Source: Mesorhizobium sp. M4B.F.Ca.ET.203.01.1.1 (GTDB taxonomy: Bacteria > Pseudomonadota > Alphaproteobacteria > Rhizobiales > Rhizobiaceae). From it: a stretch of 64,000 nucleotides of DNA. Position numbers and translations under genes: made by a program. The notes beneath the pieces were generated by a model. That model was not told where the DNA came from. It was given only the letters and a program-made list of their open reading frames with translations, and did no database searches. This document shows positions 1 through 10,800 of the stretch, in pieces (positions within the stretch are counted from its first letter, which is position 1; each line of letters starts with the position of its first letter). Where the stretch lies: NCBI RefSeq assembly GCF_004791025.1, contig NZ_SRUO01000014.1:62001-126000 (forward strand), read 5' to 3'.

Positions 1-3
1 CGT

Positions 4-2475
4 TTGCTGCGGCGTGCCGGTGTCCGCATGGCGGCGCTGCTTGCCGGCTCGGCGCTTTGCAGCCCGTTACTTGGCCTTGCGGCGCATGCCGAAGCCGGCG
101 TCGCGCAATCGGCCGGACTATCGGTCAGCACGGTCGAGGTCATGCAGCTCGCCATGTTCGCCGGGGTCATGGGGGCCGCCCTTGTCTCGGCCATCTTCCT
201 GATCCGCGAAAGAGCCCGCACGTCGGCGCAGAACGCCGAGCTCAGGACCCGCATCGCCGACGTCAACGCGGCGCTGCAGCGCTCCGAGGCGCTGCTCAAT
301 CTGCGCGACCAGCGCGTCGTGGTGTGGGCTTCCGAGAACAAGAAGCCGGAACTCATCGGCACATTGCCGCTGGAGAGCGGCGCGCCCGAGGACCGCGCCG
401 CCTTCCTCGCCTTCGGCCGCTGGCTGATGCCAGTTTCGGCCGCCGCGCTCGAGCATGCCGTGGCGGCGTTGCGGGAAAAGGCAAGGACCTTCGATCTCGT
501 CATCGAGACGCAGGCCGGGGTGCCGCTCGAGGTGCAGGGCCGCAAGAGCGCGGCGCATGTGCTGGTGCGCTTCGTCTCGCTGTCTGAAACGCTGCGCGGC
601 CAGGCAAGGCTGAAGATCGAGAACCAGCGGCTCAGCGCCGACTACGACACCATGCTCGGCCTGCTCGACGCGCTGAAGATGCCGACCTGGCTGCGCGCCG
701 CCGACGGGCGGCTGAAATGGGTCAACCGCGCCTATGCCGAGGCGGTCGAGGCGCCAAATGCCGAAGCCGCGGTGCGCGAGGCCAAGGAGTTCCTCGGCGG
801 CCAGGCGCGCGAACAGATCGCCGAGCAGCACAAGGCGCGGCCGGTGTTCGAGCAGACGCTGTCGACGGTGATCGAAGGCGATCGCCGCATGTTCTCGGTG
901 ACCGATTTCGCCGGTGCCGACGGCTCGGCCGGGCTTGCCTGCGACACCAGCGCCACCGAAACCATCCGCGGCGAGTATGAGCGCACGGTGCGCAGCCACG
1001 CCGACACGCTCGACCAGCTCAACACCGCGGTCGCCATCTTCGACGCCAACGAGAAGCTGCGTTTCTTCAACCAGGCGTTCCAGAAACTGTGGAACCTCGA
1101 CAGCGGCTTCCTGCACAGCGCACCGGACAATGCCCTGCTGCTCGACCGGCTGCGCAGCGAGGGCAAGATCGCCGAGCAGCCGGAGTGGCGGCGCTGGAAG
1201 GAAGGCCTGCTCGGCGCCTATCGCGCGGTCGAATCGCAGGAGCACTGGTGGCACTTGCCCGACGGCAAGACCATTCGCGTGGTGGCCAATCCGCAGCCCA
1301 AGGGCGGCGTGACCTGGGTGTTCGAGAACCTGACCGAGAAGATGGATCTCGAAAGCCGCTACCAGACGGCGGTGCGCGTCCAGGGCGAAACGCTGGACAA
1401 TCTCGCCGAAGGTGTCGCGGTGTTCGGTCCGGACGGTCGGCTTCGGCTGTCGAACCCGGCATTCGTGGCGCTGTGGGGACTGGACCAGGACGTGGTCAAG
1501 CCCAATGTCCATGTCTCGGCGATCCGCGACCTCTGCGACCGGCGCGCCAAGGACAGCCCGTGGGGCGGCTTCGTCGCCGCCATCACCGGTTTCGACGACG
1601 AACGCCGCGACCGCCATGGCCAGAGCGAACTCGTCAACGGCACGGTGCTCAGCTACGCCGTCATCCATCTGCCCAACGGGCAAGTGATGATGACCTTCGT
1701 CGACGTCACCGACAGCGTCAATGTAGAGCGGGCGCTGAAGGACAAGAACGAGGCGCTGGAGCGGTCCGACCAGCTGAAGAACGAGTTCGTGCAGCACGTT
1801 TCCTACGAACTGCGCTCGCCGCTGACCAACATCATCGGCTTCACCGAGCTGTTGTCGCTGCCCGCGACAGGGCCGCTGACGCCGAAGCAGCGCGAATATG
1901 TCGAGCATGTCGGCTCGTCCTCCTCGGTGCTGCTCACCATCGTCAACGACATACTGGATCTCGCCACCGTCGATGCCGGCATCATGCAGCTCGACATCTC
2001 CGAGGTCAGCGTCGACCGGACGATCGCCGCCGCCGCCGAGCTGGTCGCCGACCGGCTGGAGGAGCACTCGATCACGCTCAAGGTCGACGCCGCGGCGGCG
2101 CCGAAGAGCTTCCATGGCGACGAGACCCGCATCCGCCAGATCCTCTACAATCTCCTGAGCAACGCCGCGAACTACGCGCCGGAAGCAAGCACGGTCACCC
2201 TCGCCTGCCGCCAGCTCGCCGAGGGCGTGGAATTCTCCGTCCATGACGACGGGCCCGGCATGCCGCCGGATGTGCTGGATTCGGTGTTCCGCCGCTTCGA
2301 GCCGCGGACCAATGGCGGGCGCCGGCGCGGCGCCGGCCTCGGCCTGTCGATCGTCAAGAGCTTTGTCGAATTGCATGGCGGCAGCGTCCGCATCGAGACC
2401 GGCAAGGACCAGGGCACCACCGTCATCTGCGCCTTCCCCGCCGCGCCTTCGGGCATTCGCGCCGCGGCCGAGTAG
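4..2475 (+). CDS. divL: DivL-like sensor histidine kinase homologue (tyrosine pseudokinase)
   Basis: Membrane-anchored multi-PAS protein of about 820 residues. A hydrophobic leader (residues 9-28) and a transmembrane segment (about 45-67) precede a coiled region, PAS-like repeats, a dimerisation helix and a C-terminal HATPase domain with N-box (NLLSNAANYAPE), DDGPGMP and GAGLGLS motifs. The H-box reads HVSYELRSPL: the phospho-accepting histidine is replaced by tyrosine (Tyr601 from nt 4), the hallmark of Caulobacter DivL, which controls CckA/CtrA and binds DivK rather than acting as an ordinary kinase. The tsaE gene directly downstream supports the call. The 5' end is uncertain: the frame is open to base 1, TTG at 4 and ATG at 28 are possible, and the true start may lie outside the window. 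Confidence 0.85.
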   Translation: MLRRAGVRMAALLAGSALCSPLLGLAAHAEAGVAQSAGLSVSTVEVMQLAMFAGVMGAALVSAIFLIRERARTSAQNAELRTRIADVNAALQRSEALLNLRDQRVVVWASENKKPELIGTLPLESGAPEDRAAFLAFGRWLMPVSAAALEHAVAALREKARTFDLVIETQAGVPLEVQGRKSAAHVLVRFVSLSETLRGQARLKIENQRLSADYDTMLGLLDALKMPTWLRAADGRLKWVNRAYAEAVEAPNAEAAVREAKEFLGGQAREQIAEQHKARPVFEQTLSTVIEGDRRMFSVTDFAGADGSAGLACDTSATETIRGEYERTVRSHADTLDQLNTAVAIFDANEKLRFFNQAFQKLWNLDSGFLHSAPDNALLLDRLRSEGKIAEQPEWRRWKEGLLGAYRAVESQEHWWHLPDGKTIRVVANPQPKGGVTWVFENLTEKMDLESRYQTAVRVQGETLDNLAEGVAVFGPDGRLRLSNPAFVALWGLDQDVVKPNVHVSAIRDLCDRRAKDSPWGGFVAAITGFDDERRDRHGQSELVNGTVLSYAVIHLPNGQVMMTFVDVTDSVNVERALKDKNEALERSDQLKNEFVQHVSYELRSPLTNIIGFTELLSLPATGPLTPKQREYVEHVGSSSSVLLTIVNDILDLATVDAGIMQLDISEVSVDRTIAAAAELVADRLEEHSITLKVDAAAAPKSFHGDETRIRQILYNLLSNAANYAPEASTVTLACRQLAEGVEFSVHDDGPGMPPDVLDSVFRRFEPRTNGGRRRGAGLGLSIVKSFVELHGGSVRIETGKDQGTTVICAFPAAPSGIRAAAE

Positions 2476-2483
2476 CGGGCCTC

Positions 2484-3992
2484 ATGGCAGGGCTGGAGCG
2501 TTTTCTCGCCGACGAAGCCGCCACGGCAAGGCTGGGTGAAGACCTGGCGATGGCGCTGCGCCCGGGCGACGTGCTGGCGCTCAAGGGCGATCTCGGCGCC
2601 GGCAAGTCGACGCTGGCGCGGGCGCTGATCCGGGCGCTGGCCGACGATGCCGGCCTCGACGTGCCGAGCCCGACCTTCACGCTGGTGCAGAGCTACGAGA
2701 CGCGCGTTCCCGTGCATCATTTCGATCTCTACCGCCTGTCTTCGGCGAGCGAGCTCGACGAACTCGGCTTCGACGACGCGCTGGAGCAAGGGGGGGCGGC
2801 CCTGGTCGAATGGCCGGAACGCGCCGAAGCCGCTTTGCCCGATGGCACGGTCTGGATCGAGCTCGTCCACCAGGGCGACGGCCGCCTGGCGAAGCTGTCG
2901 GGACAGGGCGCTGCCATCGATCGCGCGGCGCGCTCGCTGGCGATGCGTGATTTCCTGGCCACGGCCGGCTGGGGCGAAGCCGCCAGGCGCTTCTTCGTCG
3001 GCGACGCTTCCGCCCGCTCCTATGAGATCGTTTCGCTCGCCGGCATCGCGCCGCGCGTGCTGATGAACTCGCCGCGGCTGGTGCTCGGCCCGCCGGTGCG
3101 CGACGGCAAGCCCTATGCGGTCATCGCCCACACCGCGCAGTCCGTCACCGCCTTCGTCGCCATCGACAAGGCGCTGCACGCCGCCGGCGTCAGCGTGCCG
3201 GAGATCCATGCGCAGGACCTGGAGCAAGGCTTCCTGCTGCTCGAGCATCTCGGCGCGGAAGGGTTCCTGGGCCAGAACGGCGAGCCGATCGCCGAGCGCT
3301 ATGCCGCGGCGGGCGAGCTGCTGGCGATGATGCACGGCAAGGCCTGGTCCGACAGGATGGAGGCCGCGCCCGGCATCTTCCACGACGTGCCGCCCTTCGA
3401 TCGCGAGGCGATGCTGATCGAAACCGATCTCCTGGTCGACTGGTATGTGCCGATGCTGACCGGCAAGCCGGCGGGCAATGCGTTGCTGGCCGGCTACCAT
3501 AACGAATGGAACAAGGTGCTCGACCGGCTCGAGGGCAGCCAATACACGCTGATGCTGCGCGATTTCCATTCGCCCAATATCATCTGGCGCGGCGACCGCA
3601 CCGGTCACGACCGGCTCGGCGTCGTCGATGTCCAGGACGCGTTGATCGGCCCCGCCGCCTATGACGTCGCCTCGCTCGCCATGGACGCCCGCGTCACCAT
3701 CTCGCCTGCGATCGAGAAGCGGACGCTCGATGCCTATGTCGCGGCGCGCCACGCCGCCGGCGCCTTCGACGAGGCGGCGTTCCGGGAGGCCTACGCGATC
3801 ATGGCGGCGCAGCGCAATTCGAAGATCCTCGGCATTTTCGTGCGGCTCGAAAAGCGCGACGGCAAGCCCTTCTACCTCAAGCACCTGCCGCGCATCCGCG
3901 ACTATCTCAGAAGAGCGCTGGCGCACCCGGCACTCTCCGGGCTACACGACTTCTACGCCGCCCATGGCCTGCTGGAAGAACGACCGCTGTGA
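2484..3992 (+). CDS. tsaE: Bifunctional TsaE ATPase / aminoglycoside-phosphotransferase-fold sugar kinase (AmgK-like)
   Basis: Residues 1 to about 150 are TsaE, the ATPase of the TsaB-TsaD-TsaE complex that makes t6A37 in ANN-decoding tRNAs; Walker A is GDLGAGKST (35-43), followed by the family motif SPTFTLVQ. Residues from about 165 to 502 form an APH/choline-kinase fold with the catalytic-loop motif RDFHSPNIIW and the metal-binding VVDVQDA. This half resembles AmgK, the anomeric MurNAc/GlcNAc kinase of peptidoglycan recycling. The natural fusion is known in Rhizobiales. Its stop overlaps the next start as GTGA, and the next gene is MurU-like, which supports the AmgK role by context. The sugar substrate is inferred. 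Confidence 0.88.
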   Translation: MAGLERFLADEAATARLGEDLAMALRPGDVLALKGDLGAGKSTLARALIRALADDAGLDVPSPTFTLVQSYETRVPVHHFDLYRLSSASELDELGFDDALEQGGAALVEWPERAEAALPDGTVWIELVHQGDGRLAKLSGQGAAIDRAARSLAMRDFLATAGWGEAARRFFVGDASARSYEIVSLAGIAPRVLMNSPRLVLGPPVRDGKPYAVIAHTAQSVTAFVAIDKALHAAGVSVPEIHAQDLEQGFLLLEHLGAEGFLGQNGEPIAERYAAAGELLAMMHGKAWSDRMEAAPGIFHDVPPFDREAMLIETDLLVDWYVPMLTGKPAGNALLAGYHNEWNKVLDRLEGSQYTLMLRDFHSPNIIWRGDRTGHDRLGVVDVQDALIGPAAYDVASLAMDARVTISPAIEKRTLDAYVAARHAAGAFDEAAFREAYAIMAAQRNSKILGIFVRLEKRDGKPFYLKHLPRIRDYLRRALAHPALSGLHDFYAAHGLLEERPL

Positions 3993-4717
3993 CCGCAACC
4001 CCCCGGACCGCAATGGTGCTCGCCGCCGGGCTTGGAAAGCGCATGCGGCCGATCACCGACACGATGCCGAAGCCGCTGGTGGAAATCGCCGGCAAGACGC
4101 TAATCGACTGGGGGCTGGACAGCCTGGCGAGCGCCGGTGTCGTTAGGGCGATCGTCAACGTTCATTATCTTCCGGACCAGATCATCGCCCATGTCGCCGG
4201 CCGCAAGGCGCCGAGGATCGTCATTTCCGACGAGCGCGAGATGCTGCTGGACTCGGCGGGCGGCATCGTCAGGGCGCTGCCCTCGCTGGGACAAGAGCCC
4301 TTCTACATCATCAACGCCGACACGTTCTGGATCGACAGCGGCCAGCCCAGTCTCCAGCGCCTTTCCCTTGCATGGGACGCTGCCAGAATGGATATTCTGC
4401 TGATGCTCACCGATCTCGATTCCGCCACCGGACATTGCGTCGGCACCGATTTCCTGGTGGCGCCGGACGGCGCCCTGCAGCGCTCGAAAGGCGATCCGGC
4501 CGGCCTGATCTATGCCGGGGCTGCGATTGTCCACCCGCGCATCTTCAAGGACGCGCCGACGGGCCCGCATTCGCTCAACGCCTATTTCGACACGGCGATC
4601 GGCGCCGGACGGCTGTTCGGAATGGCGATGCAGGGCCGCTGGATCACCGTCGGCACGCCCGACGCCATTCCGCTCGCCGAGGCGGCGGTCGCCGGCGCCC
4701 TCGCGAAAGCGATATGA
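3989..4717 (+). CDS. murU: MurU-like nucleotidyltransferase
   Basis: A 242-residue nucleotidyltransferase of the GT-A/RmlA type with the N-terminal signature LAAGLGKRMRPIT for nucleotide binding, NADTFW as the metal-binding Asp motif, and a short C-terminus. Length and motifs fit MurU (NDP-MurNAc synthesis from MurNAc-1-phosphate) rather than the longer UTP-glucose enzymes. It starts at GTG inside the stop of the TsaE-AmgK gene (GTGA) and its own stop overlaps addB (ATGA), so the genes are probably translationally coupled. With the upstream kinase it could make UDP-MurNAc from recycled wall sugars. Substrate is inferred from family and context. Confidence 0.8.
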   Translation: MTATPRTAMVLAAGLGKRMRPITDTMPKPLVEIAGKTLIDWGLDSLASAGVVRAIVNVHYLPDQIIAHVAGRKAPRIVISDEREMLLDSAGGIVRALPSLGQEPFYIINADTFWIDSGQPSLQRLSLAWDAARMDILLMLTDLDSATGHCVGTDFLVAPDGALQRSKGDPAGLIYAGAAIVHPRIFKDAPTGPHSLNAYFDTAIGAGRLFGMAMQGRWITVGTPDAIPLAEAAVAGALAKAI

Positions 4718-7700
4718 GCGGCTCGCGCCGCGTTTTCTCGATCCCGCCCGGAGCGCCGTTTCTGCCGACGCTGGCTGAAGCCTTGCTGGCCGGCCGGCTT
4801 GTCCCCGGCTTCCGCTTCGAGGGCGACCCGCTGGCGCTCGCCGACGTCACCCTCTATGTGCCGACGCGGCGCGCGGCACGGGCATTGCGCGGCGCCTTCG
4901 TCGACATGCTGGGAGGTCGCTCGGCCATTCTGCCGACGGTGCGGCCGCTCGGCGAGTTCGACGAGGACGAGGCCGCCTTCGACACCGAGGCAACGCCGGC
5001 AATCGATCTGGCGCCGCCGATTGCGGCGCAGGAACGCTTGCTGTTGCTGGCGCCGCTGGTGCGGGCGTGGAAGGAGAGCCTGCCGGCGCATGTCGCGGCG
5101 CGCTTCAATGAGGAATTCGTGGTGCCGACCTCGGCGGCCGACGCCATCTGGCTGGCGCGCGACCTTGCCCGGCTGATGGACGAAATCGAGACCGAAGGTA
5201 CGGATTGGGCGAAGCTCGCCGGGCTGGTCAGCGGCAACCTCGCCGGCTGGTGGCAGGTGACGCTCGATTTCCTCGGCATCGTCACCGACCACTGGCCAAG
5301 GCTGCTGGAGGAGCGCAGCCTCTCCAATCCGGCCGCGCACCGCAGCGCGCTGATCCGGCTGGAGGCGGCGCGGCTGAAGCGCAATCCGCCGGCCGGACCG
5401 GTGGTCGCCGCAGGCTCGACCGGCTCCATTCCGGCGACAGCCGAACTGCTCGGGGTGATCGCCGGCCTGCCTAACAGCGCGGTCGTGCTGCCCGGCCTCG
5501 ACAAAGGGCTGGATGAGGCATCCTTCGCCGCGATTTCGGCGCCCGGCGCCCGGCCGGCGACGCTCGGCCACCCGCAATACGGCCTGGCAAAGCTGATCGG
5601 CGGCATCGGCGTGCTGCGCACCGATGTCGAGGAGATCGTCGCCGCTGACCGGGCGCTTTCGCTGCGCGCGGCGCTTGTCGGCGAAGCACTGCGACCGGCC
5701 GAAACCACCGAATTGTGGACCGCGACCCGCCCCGGTTTCGCAGGCGAGGCCATGGGCGAGGCTCTGGCCGGCGTGACGCTGGTGGAAGCCGCAAGCGAGC
5801 GCGACGAGGCAGTGGCGATCGCGATCGCGCTGAAGCGCGCCGTCGAGCAGCCGGCCCGGCGCGCAGCACTTGTCACCGGCGACCGCGCGCTGGCGCGGCG
5901 CGTCTCCGTCGAGCTCAAGCGCTTCGGCGTCGTCGCCGACGATTCCGGCGGCACACCGCTCGCCAACACGCCGGCGGCGAGCCTGCTGAGGCTGGCGCTG
6001 CAGGCCGCATTCCGGCCTGGCGATCCGGTCGGCCTGTTGTCGCTGCTGAAGCACCCGCTGCTTGGCCTCGGCCTCGACCGGGCGCGCGTGCGCCATGCGG
6101 CGGAGATCGTCGAGCTGGTGGCATTGCGCGGCGGCACCGGGCGGCCGGACGCGGCCTCGCTGGCGTTGCTTTTCGAGGCCCGCCTTTCGGCTCTCGGCGA
6201 CAGCCGCCCGCCCTTCTGGCTCTCGCGGCTGTCGGCGCGCGGCATCGACGAGGCGCGGGACATGCTTGCCCGCCTGGCCGAGGCGCTTGCGCCGCTCACC
6301 GCCTTTCGCGGCGAACAGGATGCCGACCTCGCCGCCTTGACGCATGCAAGCGTTGTTGCGCTGGAGAACCTTGGCCGGGCAGCCGATGGCGGCCTGGCGC
6401 AACTCTATGCCGGCGACGCCGGCGAGAAGCTCGCCGAACTCATGCGCGGCCTTGTCGCCGCTTCGGTGCCGTTCGCCTTCGCGGCAGCCGATTGGCCGGA
6501 CGTGATGGACGCGCTGATCGCGCCCGAAATGGTCAAGCCGGCGCAAGGCACCGACCGCAACATCGCCATCTGGGGCGCGCTGGAGGCGCGGCTGCAAAGC
6601 GTCGACACGCTCGTCATTGGCGGGCTCAACGAAGGCGTGTGGCCGCGCAAGCCGGAGAGCGGCCGCTTCATGTCGCGGCTGATGAAGACCGGCATCGATC
6701 TCGAGCCGCCGGAACGGCGCATCGGCCTTGCCGCGCACGACTTCCAGATGGCGATGGGCGCGAAAGAGGTGGTGCTGACGCGCTCGGCCCGCTCCGGCGA
6801 CGCGCCGGCGGTGCCGTCGCGCTGGCTGCAACGCATGCTGACCTTCATCGGCAGGGAGCATGCGGCAGCGCCCTTGCGGCGCGGCGAGGCGCTGCTCGCC
6901 TGGGCGCGCGCGCTCGATGCCGGCGAGCGGCAGGATTTCGCGCCACGGCCGCAGCCGAGGCCGCCGCTCGGCGTGCGGCCGCAGCATTTCTCGGTCACCG
7001 AGATCGAGACGCTGCGCCGCGACCCCTATGCCATCTATGCCAGGCGGATCCTCGGCCTGATGCCGCTCGATCCCGTCATTCGCGATCCCGGAGCGGCCGA
7101 GCGCGGCACGCTGTTCCACGCCATCCTGCATCTGTTCTCAGCCAGGATCGCCGATCCGCGCCAGCCGGACGCGCTGGCAGGTCTTCTCGAAGCCGGCCGG
7201 GCCTGCTTTGCGGAAGCCGCGCTGCCGCCGGACATCGAGGCGGTGTGGTGGCCGCGCTTCGAAAAGCTCGCCGCCAACATCATCGAATGGGAGCATGGCC
7301 GCGCCGACGCCGTCGCCCAACGCTATGCCGAGGAACGAGCCGAGAAGACCGTGGTCGGCCGCACCGGCGTGACGCTGTCCGGCTATGCCGATCGCGTCGA
7401 CCTGCTGGCCGGCGGCATGGCCGACATACTCGACTACAAGACCGGCTCCTCGCCATCGAGGGCGCAGGCGCACACGCTGCTTTCGCCACAGTTGGCGCTG
7501 GAAGGCGCGCTGCTCAGGCGCGGCGCCTTCAAGGCGCTCGGCACAGCTGAGCCCTCGCAGCTCGCCTTCGTGCGGCTGAAGCCCAATGGCGACGTGTTCG
7601 AGGAATCGATCCTCGAATACAACCGCAAGCCCAGGACCGCCAATGAGCTCGCCGAGGAGGCCTGGGCACGGCTGGAGAAGCTGCTCTTCCACTATGCCGA

Positions 7701-7833
7701 CCCGACAACCGGCTATCTGTCGCGCGCGCTGCCGTTCCGCGAGGGCGAGGCCGATGGCGACTACGACCATCTCGCGCGCGTGCTCGAATGGTCGGCCGGC
7801 GGCGATAGCGAGGACGAGGCGGGGGAGGCATGA
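4714..7833 (+). CDS. addB: Double-strand break repair protein AddB (alphaproteobacterial type)
   Basis: A 1039-residue subunit of the AddAB helicase-nuclease that processes double-strand ends for RecA recombination. The start at 4714 overlaps the previous stop as ATGA and opens with a typical alphaproteobacterial AddB N-terminus (SRRVFSIPPGAPFLPTL). I see no Walker A, as expected for this AddB subtype. The C-terminal PD-(D/E)XK nuclease shows LDYKTG, with Asp907 and Lys909. The stop overlaps addA by 4 nt (ATGA), so the two subunits are likely made in equal amounts. Confidence 0.93.
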   Translation: MSGSRRVFSIPPGAPFLPTLAEALLAGRLVPGFRFEGDPLALADVTLYVPTRRAARALRGAFVDMLGGRSAILPTVRPLGEFDEDEAAFDTEATPAIDLAPPIAAQERLLLLAPLVRAWKESLPAHVAARFNEEFVVPTSAADAIWLARDLARLMDEIETEGTDWAKLAGLVSGNLAGWWQVTLDFLGIVTDHWPRLLEERSLSNPAAHRSALIRLEAARLKRNPPAGPVVAAGSTGSIPATAELLGVIAGLPNSAVVLPGLDKGLDEASFAAISAPGARPATLGHPQYGLAKLIGGIGVLRTDVEEIVAADRALSLRAALVGEALRPAETTELWTATRPGFAGEAMGEALAGVTLVEAASERDEAVAIAIALKRAVEQPARRAALVTGDRALARRVSVELKRFGVVADDSGGTPLANTPAASLLRLALQAAFRPGDPVGLLSLLKHPLLGLGLDRARVRHAAEIVELVALRGGTGRPDAASLALLFEARLSALGDSRPPFWLSRLSARGIDEARDMLARLAEALAPLTAFRGEQDADLAALTHASVVALENLGRAADGGLAQLYAGDAGEKLAELMRGLVAASVPFAFAAADWPDVMDALIAPEMVKPAQGTDRNIAIWGALEARLQSVDTLVIGGLNEGVWPRKPESGRFMSRLMKTGIDLEPPERRIGLAAHDFQMAMGAKEVVLTRSARSGDAPAVPSRWLQRMLTFIGREHAAAPLRRGEALLAWARALDAGERQDFAPRPQPRPPLGVRPQHFSVTEIETLRRDPYAIYARRILGLMPLDPVIRDPGAAERGTLFHAILHLFSARIADPRQPDALAGLLEAGRACFAEAALPPDIEAVWWPRFEKLAANIIEWEHGRADAVAQRYAEERAEKTVVGRTGVTLSGYADRVDLLAGGMADILDYKTGSSPSRAQAHTLLSPQLALEGALLRRGAFKALGTAEPSQLAFVRLKPNGDVFEESILEYNRKPRTANELAEEAWARLEKLLFHYADPTTGYLSRALPFREGEADGDYDHLARVLEWSAGGDSEDEAGEA

Positions 7834-10800
7834 AGAAGGCCTACCCGATCCCCAGCGACACCGCTGCCAGCCAGGCGCGCGCTTCCGACCCGCTGAATTC
7901 GGCCTGGGTGTCGGCCAATGCCGGCTCGGGCAAGACGCATGTGCTGGCGCAGCGCGTCATTCGGCTGCTGCTCAACGGCACCGATCCGTCGAAAATCCTC
8001 TGCCTGACCTATACGCGCGCCGCCGCCGCCAACATGTCGAACCGGGTGTTTTCGACGCTGTCGGAATGGACCTCGCTCGGTGACGCCGAGCTCGCCACGC
8101 GGATCGCGACGCTGGATGGCCGCCGCGCCGACGCCGACACGATGCGCCGCGCGCGGCGGCTGTTCGCCGAAGCACTGGAGACGCCGGGCGGGCTGAAGAT
8201 CCAGACGATCCACGCCTTCTGCGAATCGGTGCTGCACCAGTTCCCGCTGGAAGCCAACATTCCCGCGCATTTCGAGATGCTCGATCCGCAGATGGAAGCG
8301 TCGCTGTTCGCCGATGCCCGCCGCGACATGATCTCTGGCGCCGGCGCCGGCGCCGAAGGACTGGCCGAGGCCTTCGCCACGGTGCTGGAGCGCGGCGGCG
8401 AGGCCGGCCTCGACGCGCTGCTGGCCGAGATCGTGGCGAAGCGCGATGGGCTGCGCGCCTTCCTGTCGGGGCTGGGCGAGGACTTCCGGCCGCTGTTCGC
8501 CGAATTCCGCTTCAGGCCAGGCCTGACGGCCGAGGACATCGCCGCCTCGCTCTGGCCATTGCCCGGCTTCCTGCCAGACTATTTCGCCGGCTTCGCGCGC
8601 ACCGCGGAAACGGCCGATGCTCGCATCGTGCTGAACAACATCCTGCCCTATGCCAGGCTGGCCTTCGCCGAAGCCGACCCGATCCGCAAGCTGCAGCTGC
8701 TCGGCAAGGCCTTCCTCAAAGCCGATGGCGACGCTTACGAGCCGGCAAAGACCTTCAAGAGGGCGCTGCTCGACCGGCTGCCCGACCTGCCGGAGCGCTA
8801 TCTGGCCGCGGCCAAGGCGATCCTCGAGGTGTCGGACCGGCTGGCGCTGTTTCGGATGCTCGAAGGCACGGCGGCGGCGTTGACCGTCGCCCGCTGGCTG
8901 ATCGCCCGCTATGAGCAGCTGAAGCGCGGCCGCGGCTTCCTCGACTTCAACGATCTGATCACCCGCACCGTCGCCCTTTTGTCGCGGCCCGATGCCGGCC
9001 CCTGGGTGCAGTTCAAGCTCGACCAGGGCATCGACCACATCCTGCTCGACGAGGCGCAGGACACCAGCCCCGACCAGTGGGAGGTGGTGAAGAAGCTGAC
9101 GGAGGAGTTCTTCGCCGGCCTCGGCCAGCGCGAGACGGTGCGGCGCACGATGTTCGCCGTCGGCGACGAAAAGCAGTCCATCTATTCCTTCCAGGGCGCC
9201 GCACCCGATTCCTTTGCCGAGAGCAGGCTTTTGTTTGCCGGTCGCGTGCGCGACGCAGAAGCCTCTTTCGCCGATCTCAAGCTGACCTGGTCGTTCCGCT
9301 CCAGCGACGATGTGCTAGCCGCCGTCGACCGTGTCTTTGCCGATCCGGGCGTCAGGCGCGGCATCAGCCACGACCCCGATCCGCTCAGCCACAAGGCGAT
9401 CCGCACCGACGCGCCGGGCTATGTCGAGGTGTGGCCGTCGATCGGCGCCGACGCGGTCGAGGAGCCTGACGACTGGACCTTGCCGGTCAACCATGCCAGC
9501 GCGCCGGCGGTGCGGGTGGCCGAGCATGTGGCTGCGACGATCCAGGCCTGGCTCCGGGACGGCGAGGTCCTCGAGGGCAAGGGCCGCAGGCTGACGGCCG
9601 GCGACATCCTTGTCCTGGTGCGCAAGCGCGACCGCTTCGTCCATGCTTTGTCGCGCAGCCTGAAGAACCGGCAGATCCCGGTCGCCGGCGCCGACCGGCT
9701 GAGCCTGCCCGGGCACATCGCGGTGAAGGACCTGATCGCGCTCGGCCATTTCCTCATCCAGCCGGAGGACGACCTGTCGCTGGCGGCCGTGCTGCGCAGC
9801 CCGATCTTCGACGTGTCCGAGGAGCGGCTCTTTTCGCTGGCTAACGGACGGCCGACGGGTCTTTCGCTAATCGCTTCGCTCCGCAAGCAGGGTGGCGAGG
9901 ATGCCGTACTGGCCGGCATTGTCGCGCGGCTCGACGCCTGGACGGACGAGGCAGCCTTCAAGCCGGTGTTCGAATTCTACGCCGCGGCCCTTGCGCGCGA
10001 CGGCCTGCGCAAGAAGATGATCGCGCGCCTCGGGCCGGAAGCCGGCGACATAATCGACGAATTCCTGAGCTTCTGCCTTGCTGAGGAGCGCACAGGCCTG
10101 CCGGGGCTGGAGGCGTTCCTGGCAACGCTGGAAAGCAGCGGGCCAGAGATCAAGCGCGAGATGGACCAGACCCGCGACGAGGTACGCGTCATGACCGTGC
10201 ACGCAGCCAAGGGCCTGGAGGCGCCTGTCGTCTTCCTGGTCGATGGCGGTTCGGCGCCGTTCAGCGACCAGCATCTGCCGCGCCTGATGCCGTTCGAGGG
10301 TTCGGGCGAGCATCTTGGGGGCAAGGGCTATCTCTGGCGCTCGGCGAGCGACGTTGCCAATAGCTTTTCGAAAGCCGCGGCCGCGCATGCAAGGGAGCTT
10401 GCCGACGACGAATATCGCCGTCTGCTCTATGTCGGCATGACACGGGCCGAGGACCGGCTGGTCGTCTGCGGCTATCACGGCAAGCGCGCGCCGAGCACCG
10501 GCACCTGGCATGCGATCGTCAGCCGGGCGCTGATCGGCGCGCCGGAAAGCGGGGAGCGCCGGCACCCGGCGACGGACGAGGTCGCAGTGCACCGCTTCCA
10601 TATGACCAAGCTGCCGCCGGTGGCGTTGGTGGCGGCCGGATCGGCAAGCCCGGTGCAGCATGTCGCGCCGCTGCCGGAAAACCTGTTCCGCCCGTTGCCG
10701 CCCTATGAGGAGCTGCCGCGGCCTCTGTCGCCCTCCGGCGCCTCAGCGCTGATCGACGAAGCCAAGCAGACGGTGACCGACACGCGCTCGCCGGTACTGG

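Noticed and set aside
118..2376. 752-codon open frame on the minus strand, and similar long frames such as 48182-50878 (+), 38727-41495 (+) and 25884-27701 (-)
   Set aside because: They are antisense to well-supported genes, have no family features and the high-GC repetitive composition typical of shadow frames.
4372..4713. N-terminal extension of addB
   Set aside because: It would overlap the nucleotidyltransferase gene; the ATG at 4714 gives the family N-terminus and a 4-nt overlap.
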